NCBI GenBank assembly: GCA_008360975.2
Contig: CM039179.1
Location: forward strand, 60,240,666 to 60,304,665
DNA: 64,000 nt
Reading direction: 5' to 3'
From: Lichenostomus cassidix
Taxonomy: Eukaryota; Chordata; Aves; Passeriformes; Meliphagidae
Below the pieces are notes generated by a model. That model ran no database searches and had not been told where the DNA came from. It saw only the letters and a program-made list of their open reading frames with translations. Shown here in pieces: positions 35,791 through 49,532 of the stretch; position 1 is the first letter of the stretch, and the number at the start of each line of letters is the position of its first letter. The position numbers and the translations under genes were made by a program.

Positions 35791-38700
35791 CCCGCGGCAG
35801 CGGAACGTCCCGGCGGCGGCTCCCGCGGCTCACCCTGCCAGCCGCACCGCGCCTCGGCCCGAGAGCCGCACACTGCAGCCCCGCAAAGCCAAACACACAC
35901 CCGGCAGCTCTGCCCGCTTCGCCCCTGCAACGCAGGAAAAACAGCATACCCACACAATGCACACACAACTTTTTCAGACTCCTACAATCCCCTTTATCCC
36001 TTACACACGCCGTATGAACCCATAATACCATTTATGAAAAAAATATTCAGCCACCGATCGTCTACAAAAGAGCTTACAGCACAAACCTGTGGATTTCTAG
36101 CAAGCCAGCTGATACTACTCTACAGTAACAGGGAAAATGCCTATTCACTTATTTTTAGATTGCACCATACAGCACTTAGTCTTGAAAGTTGCAGCACATG
36201 CACTGGTAATTTAGGAAAAGATTCTTCCACCTAACTGTGGTTTTCTCAACAAATGTTATGCTCTTGTGTCATGGAACACAGCAACTACATTAATCCAAGT
36301 CATCTTCTCTACCAGTATCAGCTTAGAAAGTGTCCCAAGGCAGAACTAGACCACCATGAAATAGTCACAAGAAACAGCCTCTAAACAAGACCAAGAAACA
36401 CGAGAAACCTGTAAACCCACTCTTCTCTAGACCCAGACTCCCAGCAGACATTACGTTACTTAAAGGCGCAAAAAAACAAAGTCAAAAACGTTTTCCATTC
36501 TCTATAGCAAACTCCTCCAAGAGCTACAAGTCACATATTGTCACAGGTGCTGCTCCCAGAGAAGCAGGAAAGCCAGGAGGCGCGGAATAATCATCTTAAA
36601 GCTAAATTTAGCATTTGCGTATCTGCATCATCCTTCTTAGTTTATTTATGTTGTCCCAGAGTACTATTCTTTCATTCAATAATGCCAGCAGAGGAGTACA
36701 AACTAATCCTATTCACAGGGAGGTCACATTTAAGAATAACAGTTCCTCATAGCCACTTTCTCACTACCACCTGCAAGGGCTGCAGAACCCTTTGGATATC
36801 TCCCATCTCACCCTCTGGATACACGGGGAAGTTGCACGGGGTAGCACCTAACAGGCAGCAAATTAAAGGAAGTGTTTGAGAAAAACCCTTCCCTGTAGTG
36901 ACTTGCAAATAAGTGACAGCAAGTAAACTGAAGCAGCACAGTAGAACATGTGCATGAGGCTCCAGCTTCCCCCCTCCTGAGGGACAAACACTGGGAACCA
37001 CATTCTGCACCACACTTCCCCACACCACTTTCTCTTCAGAGGTTACTCATTACACACGATGGTACCCTATTCAGTGATCCAGTGAGCCATTTAACTGACA
37101 GTGCCAGAAGCACATCATCTGTACTGAAATCTGTATCAGCTTCTGTCCTTGACTTAATCTAAATCAATGTTTTATGACAGGTTGGGCTTCAAAATCAGTA
37201 ATGTCTCAAATGACTCCTCCCCATGGCAGCTACTCAGGACAATTAATGAAACTGCAGTTGGACACAAGCTCTGGGACAACTCTGCCCCTTGTAGCTCTTT
37301 ATCAGAAAAGGGGCAGAGAAGGTGTAAAAACAGTGAAGTCAAATCGCTGCTAATCAGGCTCTTATAAAAGAAGTTGAAGACAGCAAACTCACAGGCGTGG
37401 ACATATCCTCAAAACTCCTGCTTTGGTGCTGCAGAACAGGCAGCAGACAATTGTATATAGTTTCATTCCGACATGTAAAAATAAAGTCATGGATGCATTC
37501 CAAGATGGTTGTTGGTTCTGCCATAATGACTGATAATTACCAAGTGCCATTATTCCATTTACAATAGAAAAATTATACCATTCTCAAACTAAATTAACAA
37601 TAACACTGCCTTCTTTAATCTGTATTAATCTTCACAAAGAAGAGATAACACATCTGATCCTAAATCAAATTCCCACTAAACTCATTAACCATCTTGCATT
37701 AACTTCAGTGGGCTTTTAGCAAAATCTGTCATTTATTTTTAGATGCCTAGAAGCAGAGTTGTGATTCAACAGAAAGCTGTCAGCTGCGCAAGTAGGACTG
37801 CATATTAATATGCATGTTCTGCTTTGCCCACTCTATAAAAAAGCAAACCGTAAGTGTCCCTTTATGGCTGCGGAACAGGATCGCTAGGAAGTAAAAAAAA
37901 CCATGATATAAATTACTTTAATCTCCAAAATTGGGGTGAAATTTTTTGGGAGGAGGGGAGAGCACAACTATCCGATGTTCTCATCTCAAAACCCCATCAT
38001 CTGCCTGACAAGGACAGAAACTGAACTCTATATTTAAGGACTGGGTTTTTGCTTTTGCTTTTTAAAAATATCTCATTTGTGAAATAAAAAAAGTATATGG
38101 ATGATTTAAAGAAAAAATAAAAGTTATCCAAAATCAGTTTTCCTCTAGAAGGGCGTCAAGATGACAACTGTGTTACTAAAAACCTTCTAACCAACTTCTT
38201 TTAACACCTCATTAACAGTTATACACGATATTTGGCTCCTGCAAAAGCTTAAATTGCTGCGAGTAGAGGTGAGAAAGGCTGCAGAATTCCTCATTTTGGT
38301 TAAGGCACTTTGGGTCTGCACTGGGTTAGACAAATTCATGCCCCTGTTAGCCCGGGATATGCGACAAGGGACATTTTTGAGTTCCCTCACACAGGATCAC
38401 ATGCTTTCAAAACATGCACATCTATGGGGCACCCCAGGTGCTCACAAACTGCATAAAGGAACAGAAAAAAACTCGTAAAGGTTTCCTGAGAAATCAGCAG
38501 GGTAGAATACAATATAGTAAACAAGTTGCTCACCAGCATCTTTGATCCTCAAATAAATTGAGTGCTTAAATTAAACATATATACAGTAGTCAAAGACTTT
38601 TTAGCACGTGTCACCTTTTGTAATATTTCAGCTCTTAAGCACTGTTCCTCCCACTAAGTAATTTCCTCTTGTCTCAATTTATTCAGGCTAAGCACTTGAA

Positions 38701-39429
38701 AAAAAGTGCTTTTCATCTTAAGCACATAATGAGGTAAACTACAGCACAGAATCATTTTGTCTCTATGCAAGTCTGGTTTGTCATATTTCTCCATGTGTGT
38801 TAAAAAGGTCTTTAAAACATTTATCTTTTAAGTACCTTGTCAGTGTATGCTCCCTTCAGATGACAACATTAAAGCCCTCGACAATCATCTTCTGAACTTA
38901 AAATAAATCTCATCTTTTGATGATGTTACAAAGATACTACACCAGAAACCATATTAGAAAAACAGCAATTGCTGTCATAGCACACTGTCATCTTATGCTC
39001 AGACAGGCTCAGATCTTCAACTATGGTTTTCAACTGCAGAATGCAAGGACTGAAGAGGTTAAAAAAATCTGCTATTTACTCAAAAAAGGGCTAAAGTAAT
39101 TAGATTCTACTTCAATCTGACTGTGCATTTCACTTGGTGTCTAAAAATGGTGAATAAACAGCAGAGTACTATTCTGCCTTAAAAATTCATAGATTCAGAA
39201 TTCTTTGTGTACTGACAGCAACCCCCCCAGCATCAAACTTATGCAAAATTGCTCCAAGCTAATGAGAGAGAAAGCTCTGGCTGCACTTGACATCAAGGAC
39301 TGAAGTTTTCTTTTTTTCAATAGGCTGTGATATTTTTTGCTTCATCTCAGCAAAGGTACATAACTGGATAAGCTGTCCAAAAACTTTCTTTCCCACAGTA
39401 AATCTCAAATATTTTTAACAGACTAAGGA

Positions 39430-39480
39430 ACAAAAAAAAAAAAAAAAAAAAAAAACCAAAAAAAAGAAACAAAAAAACCC
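39430..39480 (+). repeat. Long A-rich tract
   Basis: An A run of about 25, then CCAAAAAAAAGAAAC-type units. Similar A-rich tracts with C or G interruptions occur at 49,498-49,532, 52,940-52,990 and 60,140-60,185. Confidence 0.9.
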
Positions 39481-40630
39481 CACCCACACAAGCCCCATCT
39501 TCAGATAGCCTAAATAAAGATCACAAAATCTCAGCCAACTTCCTTTTCCAGCCCCAAACTTTAAGCTAAGATCTCGATTAAAAGAAAGCCACTAATAACT
39601 TACTGCTCAGCTCCAAAAGCTAACATGTATTTTATTTCTAGATTGAATTCTGCTTATTTCAATTTATTTACTTCTACTAAATTGAAAAAGCTCTTTCTAC
39701 AAGATAGTACTCTCTCAGTTTTCCTAAACGTGAGCTTTTCCTCCCCATAGTAATCTTATTTGCATGTATAATTTAGTTTATTAGTTTACTAAAAACTGGG
39801 GCTTAGTTCCATGAAAAACAGATAAAAGGGAAAGCTGTTCAAGGGATGCTAGTGAAATGAAGTGCTATATTTGTAAATAGTTTTTTTTTCCCTCTTATTT
39901 CCAGATGTGCAAGCATAACTAAATAAATATTTAGTGGAAAGAATACATACACCCCACTGGGGCTCTGGAAATAACCTGACAGTATCTCTGATCATAGTGC
40001 ATACACAGAAATATCATGCTGTGAGCTCTGCTCAAGAGACAGAAGGCTGCATTTAAAGCAAGAAGATAACCATGTAAGATCAAAAGACAAACAAGGAACA
40101 GTTCTCACTGGTTCCTCTGAGGATATTCTCTTTCTCTTTGACAGGCAACTAATTGCCCAGTCAACACCCATTATTTTTAATGAGAATTATAATGATTCTA
40201 CCAATTTTAATGCTGACAAAACAAAACACACTGTCTATAATCAAGTACCTGGATAAAGCCAGATACAGAGATGACCCACTTGTTATCCATCAGAGAGAAC
40301 TCTGCAGGGAAATATGAGCCATCTTAAAGCAATTTTGATGCTTGGAGAGGGATGTATGGCATCCCCTTTCCCAAGATCATCCATAGATAACCATCAAGCA
40401 ATGCAGTGGAGATGAAGGGCTGTGTTCTGGACACATCTGATGAGTTTCAAAGTCTCCTCACAGAGTCAGCCAAGGTCTATCATAACTCAAAACCTGAAAT
40501 TATATCCAGATGCTACTTCACTCAAATTTAGAGAATTTATACATTTGCAGTAACATGTAGCTTGGGAATCATAGGCTTTCCTAATTTCAGAAACCTTTAA
40601 AGGAGTAGGTGTAAAATATTTAACTTTACT

Positions 40631-40806
40631 ACAGGTGGAAGCCCTCCTCCTCAGCAAGCCATGAAGTGCCCTTGACTAAGCACTACAAAGGAAAGAATCC
40701 AGCAACCATGTTAGCATGCTGAAAGTTTTAAGTGAGACATCTGAGCCAGGAATTGATTTTCTTTCCTCCAGAAAGCTGTACACAAGATCACTCTGCATGC
40801 TGACAT
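40631..40806 (+). repeat. Ancient interspersed repeat, copy 1
   Basis: About 170 bp that aligns with 45,624-45,790 over its whole length. Best-conserved blocks are TGCCCTTGACTAAG, GTGAGACATCTGAGCCAG and CTTTCCTCCAGAAAGC. Family unknown; it does not look like CR1. Confidence 0.6.
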
Positions 40807-43800
40807 TCTCCCTAGGATGGACATGGAAAAGAAGTTTAGTGTCATAAAGAAGCATATATAGAAAAGTGATAAAATGTTACTGCCTTTCTGTTTCACTACC
40901 CAAAGCATGCAGCTGAAATTAATTTTTCCTCTATGTGAAACTTGGCTTAAATAATTTTAGATTTAATGCATAAAGAGTGTTTAATTCCCAGGTCTTCTGT
41001 GTAACTTTCACGTGTAAATGAAAGGCAAGAACCCCCTAAAGGAAAAACCACATACACAAATATTTAATCCCACTTATTCTAACAGTACAACAGATTTTTC
41101 AACCACATATTCCAAAATTAAATGAAGAGGGCAGGAAAGAGTCACTGGAGCATTTTAAGTTACAGCAACATAACAAACGTGGCAAGTATAAGGAGCAGTT
41201 TGGCACACTGATATGATGAGAATTTGGAAAGATGAAATTCTCTGTATCAAAAGGCATCTCTGACCCAGGGGACAAACAGCCCCGGAGGGACTACAGAACA
41301 GTGGGTGACACCCACCCACCCACCCCAGGTTACCTTCAACAGTACACAGTGGGTTTAGTAATCAAATTAAAAACCAGCCAAAATAACCTGCAACTAAAGA
41401 AAGGCCACATTTTTTTATTTTTGAACTTGTATTATTTTTGTTTCCTGGAGGCTGCAGAAAAGCCACACTAGGTCTCACAAAATGGGAAAACTATGTCTTA
41501 TTGAGTGGTGCTAATTGTGGAAGGGGGAGATGGTGTTATCTTAAGGCTCTTCATTTTCCGTGTCCCCAGCTCCTTGTAAAGCTTACACCCATTATGCCTT
41601 TTTAAAAACTTCCTTAATCCATTCTTTCCTCTTTTCCCACCTCCTCCCGTTTCTAATAATTGAAATCCTTGAAACCTTTGAAATGATATTGAAAATCTTG
41701 AATCAACTAATAATTCAGTCAGGGTTGTTAAAAAAGTATTTACATAGCATTAACAGCTGGCCTACACTTGTCACTGAATATCGTTTGCCCTTTGATGGCC
41801 ATTTTTTGGAGCAGCACTGGAAATGAAGCCTGTATTTCCCACAGAAGCCTATCACACTAGAAACCAACTCAGAGCTGCTAGGAACAGAGCCAAAACCTGT
41901 GCAATTAACCAGCGTTGTCCTATGGTCTTCAGGAAGTTGGGAATGAAGTTCCTTACCCCAGCTTTAACAGAAATTAAGAACAGCTGATGAAAAGGACAGA
42001 AACAAAAAATAAGACCTCAGTGTGGGAAAGGCACACCCGGGATGTGGAATCCCATCTGCCGTGAACGAGGATGAAAATCAGCCACTTCTCAGCTTTTGTG
42101 GTGGTAGATCACTCGTTACCACCCTGCTGTGCAGAACCATTTTAAAGTCATTCTGTTAAGTAATAATACATTGCCTACACTGCAACTCATTTACACGTAT
42201 AGAAAAATAAAGACAATAAGCTCAGAGTTCAGTGCCACTTTTCTTCCTCAGCAAGTAGGTAAAGACATCAGACCTCTACCCAGTTGCCCATTTACACTCC
42301 CACAGTTTCAATCTCTGCAGTCACTGGCAAATGGCTTCACGTGTATCTGCAGTACCAATGAACAAGTAGGTAAATGACTTTCAGAGTAACTAGCCTGGCT
42401 CCAATGCATGCATATTACACAAACTTGTAATGCCATATTTCCTAATCTCAGAGTGGTCAAAATACTCTAGTAATGCCACAACGCACAGTTTATCCTAATT
42501 TGGTGTCTCCCTAAAAAAATACAGGGAAAATTCAAGACCTTCTGTTCCATCCAAGAAGAACTGCACTTTAACAGACTAAATTTACTGTAGCATATTTAAA
42601 GGTATTTTTATACTTGAGATTTTCAGAAATTTTATAGAATTTATAGATTTTACAACAGTCAAACCCCACGTAACTCCAACCATTCAGGAAGCATGGAGAG
42701 AATTTCCATGAATAAATAAGAATGTGATCTGATTTACTGCACAGTAAAGTGTACCCCAAAATATTTATTTCCATTATCAGCCACTGAGTTGAGCATTTGT
42801 GAGATAATTTCCTGCCTAACCTGTACCTTCCCCTTGACCCTTCCCCTTCCCCCAATCTGTGAAAACAAGGATATGAGAGGAATTTGATGAATGCCCATAC
42901 TTCAACTCAGTACAGCACTGAGAAACAGGTACAGCTCAACTCTGGAGTGGGAAAGCACTCCCAAGCTTCTTAATCCAGGCATAGCTTCAGTGACTTAAGA
43001 GACACAAATCCTGCTGACTCACAATCACAGAAATCCCAACAGAGTATCTCCACATAAATACCATTTGCACTTCCCTTGATTAAGGAATAAATTGTAAAGC
43101 AATACTAATTTGAAATAGAATACAAGATACCTAGGAAAGTATGTAAGACTATGAAATTAGGTGTGCTTAAAAACTGAAAAATTACCTAAATACAGATTGA
43201 TTGAAATTTTAATCTGACCTGACTGTGGCTTGTGGCTTTAGGGATGTATTACCTACTTTAGCACACTTCATTCTTGTAATCCTTCCACGCTGCAAACCAA
43301 AGAGAACAGAACGCAGATGTGCTGGCTCAGCATATTTTGAACATGTCCCTGGAGCACCTTCTAGGCCAGAGACTGCAAATGGCTGGCATGGGTCCAAGTC
43401 ATCAACAAAAAAGCCTGTATATCCTGAAGTCCTGGTTCTCCTTCAAATGCAATCCAGCCTTCCTCAGTACCCTATGGATCTTGTAGAGGAACCTCAGGCA
43501 GTAAGAAACTCTCATTTTCCACAGAAAAGCATCTTCTAGCTTAAAAGCAGGAAGTACCTCAAGACTGCTGCATCCATGATGGCATGCAGGACACACCAGT
43601 GACATTTAGTCACCCTTGAGTGAGACATTCTGCCAACGGCAGAAGATGTTCTCTTTATCTTTTAATACACAACTTGTGAAGGAAAGAATATAGCATATAA
43701 TTTCACACCTAATCAGTATCTGGGTAAACATCTTTATGCTGTGACAGCTAAATTTATGAGTGGCACCCTGTTTATGAAGCAGTCCTGTCCTCTCCCTAAA

Positions 43801-44919
43801 AGTGCTGATGCCTGTTTTCTGGTGGATATCCACCTAAAACACTTAATTAGATGTCCAAGGGTCTTTTGTATGTACAAGGTCCAAGGCTCATGCATATACT
43901 ATGTCAGGCACCTAACACTTCCGAAAAACAATTACTTCATCCTCCACAAACCACTATCGTTATAATGACACCCTGGACCTCCATGGCTTAAAACAATTCA
44001 AAACAAAACCCAAGCAACTCCAGTATCAGAAGTCTGAGTAACCCAGTTAGTAATGCATGGGAGTCCAAAACAGCTCCCAGGTATATTTCCTCATTCTTAC
44101 ACAGGGTGTTAGCTCAGTGGCCACTCTTCTACAGGATCAACACAATGAGCTGCTTTCAATATAGGGGATGGAGAGAAAATCCCTACTGCAACACAGGATT
44201 TAAAGCCCTTCCTCCAGCTCCACTGACAGAGCCAGGGCATCACTGCTGCATTGTCCCACTAAGCACAGAGGACAGGAGTCATCTCTTCTAAAACCCACAC
44301 TAGGCAACCTCCCATCCAGGGAGGCATGCCTCTTCCCACACAAGGTACAGAACAGGGAAATTCCTCTCTCACTCTTCCCAGCTACTACTAATTGTTGGCC
44401 ACGTGGACAGTAACATCAATCAGCAGCTCAGGTACAAGCAATCATGACAACTATAAACAAAAATATTTGTAAGTGAATGTTTGGGTCACAGGGTAGCATT
44501 GCTGCCACTCAGATAGGCTGCTGACTTGAATTAGTTTGCCCAAACCTGTTTTTCAGCCCCATTTGTGAAGAAGTCAGCATTTTAAAATCAGCTGTCAATG
44601 AAATGAAACAGGTAGAAAAGAAACATTAAACTGATATGAGGTTGGGATTGGGGGAATTTACTTATACTGATAGACTGAAAGATGTCAAGGTACTTGAAAG
44701 GATTCTTTAAATCCTTGGGAGGACTGAGATGTGACTTGAATGAGAAACGACCTTTAAATAGAGAAAATACTAGATTTAAGGGGCTATCAGACTTTTGTTT
44801 TATTTCTTCATATTACAGTGCAACTACTTACTATTTGCCTAATGATGAATAAAAGACTTTTTAAAAAAGAATTAAGACCACCAGCTTATAACTACAGTGG
44901 GTTTTATAGCCCTTGCTAT

Positions 44920-45045
44920 CATAGAATCATGGGATCATTTAGGTTGGGAAAGACCTTTAAGATCATTGAGTCCAACTGTAAAACCTAACATTGCCAAGTC
45001 CACCTGTCAGAGACTGGATGCCCATCACTCAGGAATGCTTTAAAC
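44920..45045 (-). mobile_element. CR1 LINE 3'-end fragment
   Basis: The plus strand reads CATAGAATCATGGGATCATT, then AGGTTGGGAAAGACCTTTAA and GATCATTGAGTCCAACTGTA, a typical antisense CR1 terminus. Confidence 0.9.
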
Positions 45046-46052
45046 AAACTTAAATTACTGATGTTCTGATAGGGATAACCTAAATATAATAGCACGACAG
45101 ATGTTTTCAGGCCCATCTTCAATATTCATGTATTTTAACCAACTACAGCCCACTCTAGCCATCCCAAGAGTTAGCAGGTGTACCCAATGATCCCTCCTTC
45201 CAGTTTATGTCATAACCAGAGGCTGAAGTGTCTTCTGACCTGTGTTTATTTCCCTCCCACCCTCCCCAGGCTCACATCTTCTGCACTTCCAACCAAGTTT
45301 CAAAAAGAAATATGGAAGATGCCACACCACCATTCATTCAGTACAAATATGGAAAGATGCTGGTGTACATCTAAAGTGGACAGAGCCACCTGTCTGCAGT
45401 CTGCACTACACAAGAGGCTAGAGCTCCTGCATACCTACATAGACATCATTTCCAGCTCCTAAGGCTAGACAGCTCCCCAGCAGCACATAGACATTAGCGA
45501 CTGCTTTTCCAAAACAACTTGGTGGAGCTCCAGAGCCTAAACTCTGGATCTAAGACTTCATTCTGGCAGCCAAATTTAAAATTAAAAATATGCATAAAGT
45601 ATTTAATATTATTAAGAGTACAAGTCCTTCTCAGTATGCTGTAAACTGCCCTTGACCAAGGACTAAAAGTAGGAGAAGATTCACCAACTGTATCCATATC
45701 CTCTACATTTCAAATGAGATGCCTGATGCCAGAATCTCTTATCTTTCCTCCAGAAAGCCACACACAACTGCATTCTCTCTCAAATTCTGCATCTAAGCCA
45801 GAAAAAGCTAAATGCTTCTTTCTATTTGACCCATGTATTCAGCAGGGTCAGTTTTGGGAAAAAACACATAGCCATATGCAATACTAGGCAAGAAAGGCTG
45901 CCACTTACAAATGCCATTTACCATTCACAATTTATGGTGACATGACAACGAGCCAACCTGAATTCACAGAAAAACAACCAGGAGAAAACCAGCATCTCTG
46001 CAAGAAAAACTAGAGGAAACAAATGCAAATGAGAATTAAACAGAAAGTAGCT
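45046..46052. other. Non-coding interval between CR1 and LTR
   Basis: Holds the second copy of the old repeat. Nothing else recognised. Confidence 0.6.
45624..45790 (+). repeat. Ancient interspersed repeat, copy 2
   Basis: Counterpart of the copy at 40.6 kb in the same orientation, with TGCCCTTGACCAAG, ATGAGATGCCTGATGCCAG and CTTTCCTCCAGAAAGC. Estimated by eye at roughly two-thirds identity. Confidence 0.6.
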
Positions 46053-46499
46053 TGCAGAGTAAGACTCCAGGAGAAGCTGTCCAGATGTCGCTGTTGAGCA
46101 GCTAGCAGAGTAATGAATGCATCAGCTCTCAGTGGCAAGAAGGAATGACCTTTATTGTTTTGATTTCATCACATATATAGAGTTCTCAAAAGTCACTCAG
46201 ATTGGTTAGTCAGAAGCCTTCCCCTAGGCCTGATTGGCCAGGCCTGCACTGCCCAAGTTCTGGGACACTGTTCCAAAAACATCCAAACTTTATCTTTATT
46301 TACAAAACACAAGAAAACTTCTCATGGGAAAAACCTGTGCTAGCCACATCCACATTTTCTGCATAATGCTAATAGATGCAGACTTTGGTTTATGACTAGA
46401 GGTGCTACATCATGCTCCCTGGTGTATCAGTAAAAGTCATAGCAAAACCTCTTTATAATGCAGAAAGGCTAAAGAAAATCACACATCTACTCCACCACA
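46053..46499 (-). mobile_element. Avian ERV-type solo LTR with promoter elements in order
   Basis: Read on the minus strand it starts TGTGGTGGAGTAGATG and has two CCAAT boxes (ATTGG on plus at 46,201-46,205 and 46,232-46,236). A TATA box (CTATATATGT, about 46,171-46,180) and an AATAAA (46,151-46,156) follow at LTR-like spacing, and it ends near TCTTACTCTGCA. No internal retroviral sequence is visible on either side. Boundaries rest on TG/CA termini and are approximate. Confidence 0.65.
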
Positions 46500-47656
46500 C
46501 CTTTTCCATTACATATTTTGTGGGATAGCTTGGTTCATGGTAGGAAATGATCTCCTCAATATTACCTCCCTTGTTCAGTAGTATATGATGACACCAGTCA
46601 CTGCTGTATACATGCACTGCTCACCCATAACACACCGGTTGCCATATAGAGTATTTCCATAATACAGGTTCTTTGAGCATTCAGATTAACTTAGTACAAT
46701 TTTACTGTTCATTGGAAAGTTCAAGCATGTTTTCAGAAACTGTCAATTACTGAAAAAAATTAAAATTGAGCTTTTAAAAAAGAGTTTTCTGATGTATAAT
46801 TTTATATTCTTTGAAGGGGCACCATTCACAGAGGAAAGCTGTTTTCCACAGGCAATACCACAACTATAACATGGCACAAATATGAAGTTAAATGTATTAG
46901 ATGACATATTAAAAAATTTATATAAGATCAAAGGGCTTGGATTTTAAGGGTGTAGCATAAGAAAAGCACCAGTTCAGAGATCAGAAGTTAGGAAAAAATT
47001 CCATGCTCCCTCCCACAGAAAAACAACTCTGCAACATGAAGAGTCAGGGCATTTTTTCCCTCCACTGTCATGTATTTTTAACTCAGTAAAATAATTCTTC
47101 CAGTTCCCCAAGTTACTTGGTATTTACTTTAAACACTAGAAAGAACCACATCAAAAACATGCAGTTCATATTTCACTGTTTATATGGAAAAGGAGGTTGC
47201 AGAAGAATAAGCTGTATTTCAATGCTCTCCAAACATTTAACAAGACTGATTAACTAAACTTTCCTTTAACCATGTGACAGTACAGAAGATAGCGTTCACA
47301 TTATATATGAAAAGTAATTGAATGAATATAAATTTATTTGATAATAAGTTTCAAATCCCATTTTTTCAAATTATCTTTTTTGGTTTAGTATTACATTATT
47401 TAAGATTTGCAATAACTGGAATAACATTTAAAAAAAATAAACGAAAGTACTGTAAGAGCAAATGTTTTATAGTATGGACTATTTTAAATACTGCAGTAAA
47501 GATATTTTGAGGCATGTAGATTTTCACTGAATAAGTAATCAACTCAGCACGACAGTACTCTCAACCAGCACGATATTTCTAGCTTGAAATAGTTTTAACA
47601 AGCGCCAAGCACCTTGATTTAGAAGTATTAAATACTTACGCAAACAAAATAAAGGA

Positions 47657-47678
47657 CCCCCCCCGCCCCCCAAAAAAA
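47657..47678 (+). repeat. C-run followed by A-run
   Basis: A run of 15 bases that is all C except one G, directly followed by A7. Such tracts are prone to sequencing and slippage error. Confidence 0.85.
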
Positions 47679-49037
47679 GTAAAACAAATAAATCAACCAT
47701 CTACATATTAAAAATTTCTATAAAAATACCTCTTCAGATGCTGTTCCAGTTCCAAGAATAACACTTTCATGATTATTTGGTCAGGACCTTGTTTCTGGAG
47801 AAGTGTCACTTGCATTGATGTATCTACTTAGTGCCTGCTGATTAGTTTCCCCCAGATGGAGGGTCAGAAGAAATACCTCTCGGTCCTTGGTGGTTGTAAG
47901 ATTAGTATTAGCATTCCACTATTAACCACGGGTCCTCAATTCTGCAGCACTTTAGAGAATCGCAAAGCCTTGCCCGTTAAAGATTATCCACTTGCTTCAA
48001 TTCAAAGTTTGCTAAGTTAATACTGGTTGGTCATGATCAAGAAAAACAAGAAGGGCGAACAGTGACGACACCACAGAACCTGAGGTCACATGGTGCTCTG
48101 TTACATAAAGCATCAAAAGAGATTAAAATCTTCATGATTACGTTTTCAAATCTCAAACAAATGCATCTTCTCTCAGCAGTGCCAAATTCACCAACTCTGA
48201 AGCTGATTCAACCTGCTCCCATTTTTTCTGAAGCACATGTTAATCACTACAGGTAGCTAATTCTGCTTAGAGAAAGGCAGCTCAAGTGGCACTGTTTCTC
48301 AAATCAAAGTTCAACAACTTAATGGCAATTCTAATTAGACACAAAAGTGACAGTAGCCTGCTTGCCAGAAAATATTTTACGAAGACAAATCCTGTCCCTC
48401 ACTGCTACTTTAAAAAGAACCAGTGATGAAAGTTGGAGACATGTATCTAGTTAGTCAGATAAAGATAGCAACTCATCATGTATCAAGCCAAGATTCAATC
48501 AAATATTGCATATTCTTTCTCACAGAAACACAGATTGCCATAAGGACGTTCTGGTGCATTGTAGTAACTCTCTGGCATGTAACTATGAGCCTATATGCAT
48601 AGGTACCATTATCCAACATGGCTTCAATGTAAACATTTTCCTTCCTCAACCCTGTTGAATGCTTTCCAGTGGGAAGAAAAGTTGACTACCCACAGTAATT
48701 GTAGAGAAGCAATCAAGCAATCAAGACTCATTTCCTTGCTCCACAGGAAGCTGCAGAGTGGGAGATAAGTCCTCACCATGGAAATAGCCACTTACAGCAT
48801 GCGTGCAGAAGCTCCCACCACACCAGAGAGCATGGGCATTGATTACAATGGTTATACTCTTCCACCAGACCAAGACCACACAAATGCAGAGACAAAACCA
48901 GAAATCCAACACAGCAAATGTTACTTGGGCTTACTGCTGACTGCTAAAGTGATGTCAGATGTATCCCCTCAAGTAAATTTGCCTTGTAAGAATGTACTGG
49001 AAAGAAACCAAAGGGAAGGGTCAAACAAGTTCTTAGA

Positions 49038-49290
49038 ATTATGGAATGATTTGTATTGCAAGGGACTTTAAAGATCATCTCATTCCTGCCCCCCTGCCAT
49101 GGACAGGAACACCTTCCACTACACTAGGTTGCTCAGAGCCCCATCCAGCCTGACCCTGAACAGTGCTGGGGATGGGGCATCCACAGCTTCTCTGGGCAAC
49201 CTGTGCCAGTGTCTCACCATCCTCACAGTAAAGCATTTCTTCCTAATATCTAATCTAAACCTGCCCTCTGTCAGCTGGCTCAGAGCATGG
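49038..49290 (-). mobile_element. CR1 LINE 3'-end fragment
   Basis: Antisense CR1 landmarks run in order: AAGGGACTTTAAAGATCATC, CTGCCATGGACAGGAACACC, GGGGCATCCACAGCTTCTCT and AAAGCATTTCTTCCTAATAT. It is the same subfamily as the copy at 15.5 kb. Confidence 0.92.
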
Positions 49291-49497
49291 CCATATTATT
49301 TACTTGCAATTCTGCTGTACCGTGCCAAGGTGGTGAAGAGGTGATTGATGGCAAGAGAAGTAGGTATTACACAATAAAAAAGAAAGGAATCTGCTTTGCA
49401 TGAGGAAGGGAGAGTTAAAACCAACTCCACTTACTAGAATCAAGAAGTCTACCATCACACACAGGGAATATTTTCTTTAGGAGGCAGTGAGGAAGCA

Positions 49498-49532
49498 AAA
49501 AAAAAAAAAAAGAAAAAAAAAAGAAAAAAAAA
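49498..49532 (+). repeat. A-rich tract with G interruptions
   Basis: Three A runs separated by single G residues, about 250 bp to the right of a CR1 fragment. Confidence 0.9.

Larger units (their letters stand above)
33530..35900. promoter_or_regulatory. CpG island covering TSC22D1 exons 1-2, intron 2 and upstream region
   Basis: This is a long GC- and CpG-rich block with many GC boxes, in sharp contrast to the AT-rich flanks. It includes an E-box CACGTG near 33,700, a GTGCC pentamer array (33,651-33,665), the CRE/CCAAT/TATA cluster at 33,849-33,929 and the short-isoform promoter. Islands of this kind normally mark promoters active in many tissues. Long GC-rich open frames inside it on both strands are chance products of composition. 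Confidence 0.9.
35901..44919. other. Probable large intron of the long TSC22D1 isoform, proximal part
   Basis: AT-rich and without any supported coding exon or recognised CR1; the only repeats are the A-rich tract at 39.4 kb and the old repeat at 40.6 kb. Calling it intronic rests on the mammalian gene structure, where a distant large first exon splices to the 52-bp exon. Confidence 0.5.

Noticed and set aside
38915..39060. TGATGATGT resembling a snoRNA C box
   Set aside because: No CTGA D box at a suitable distance and no terminal stem.
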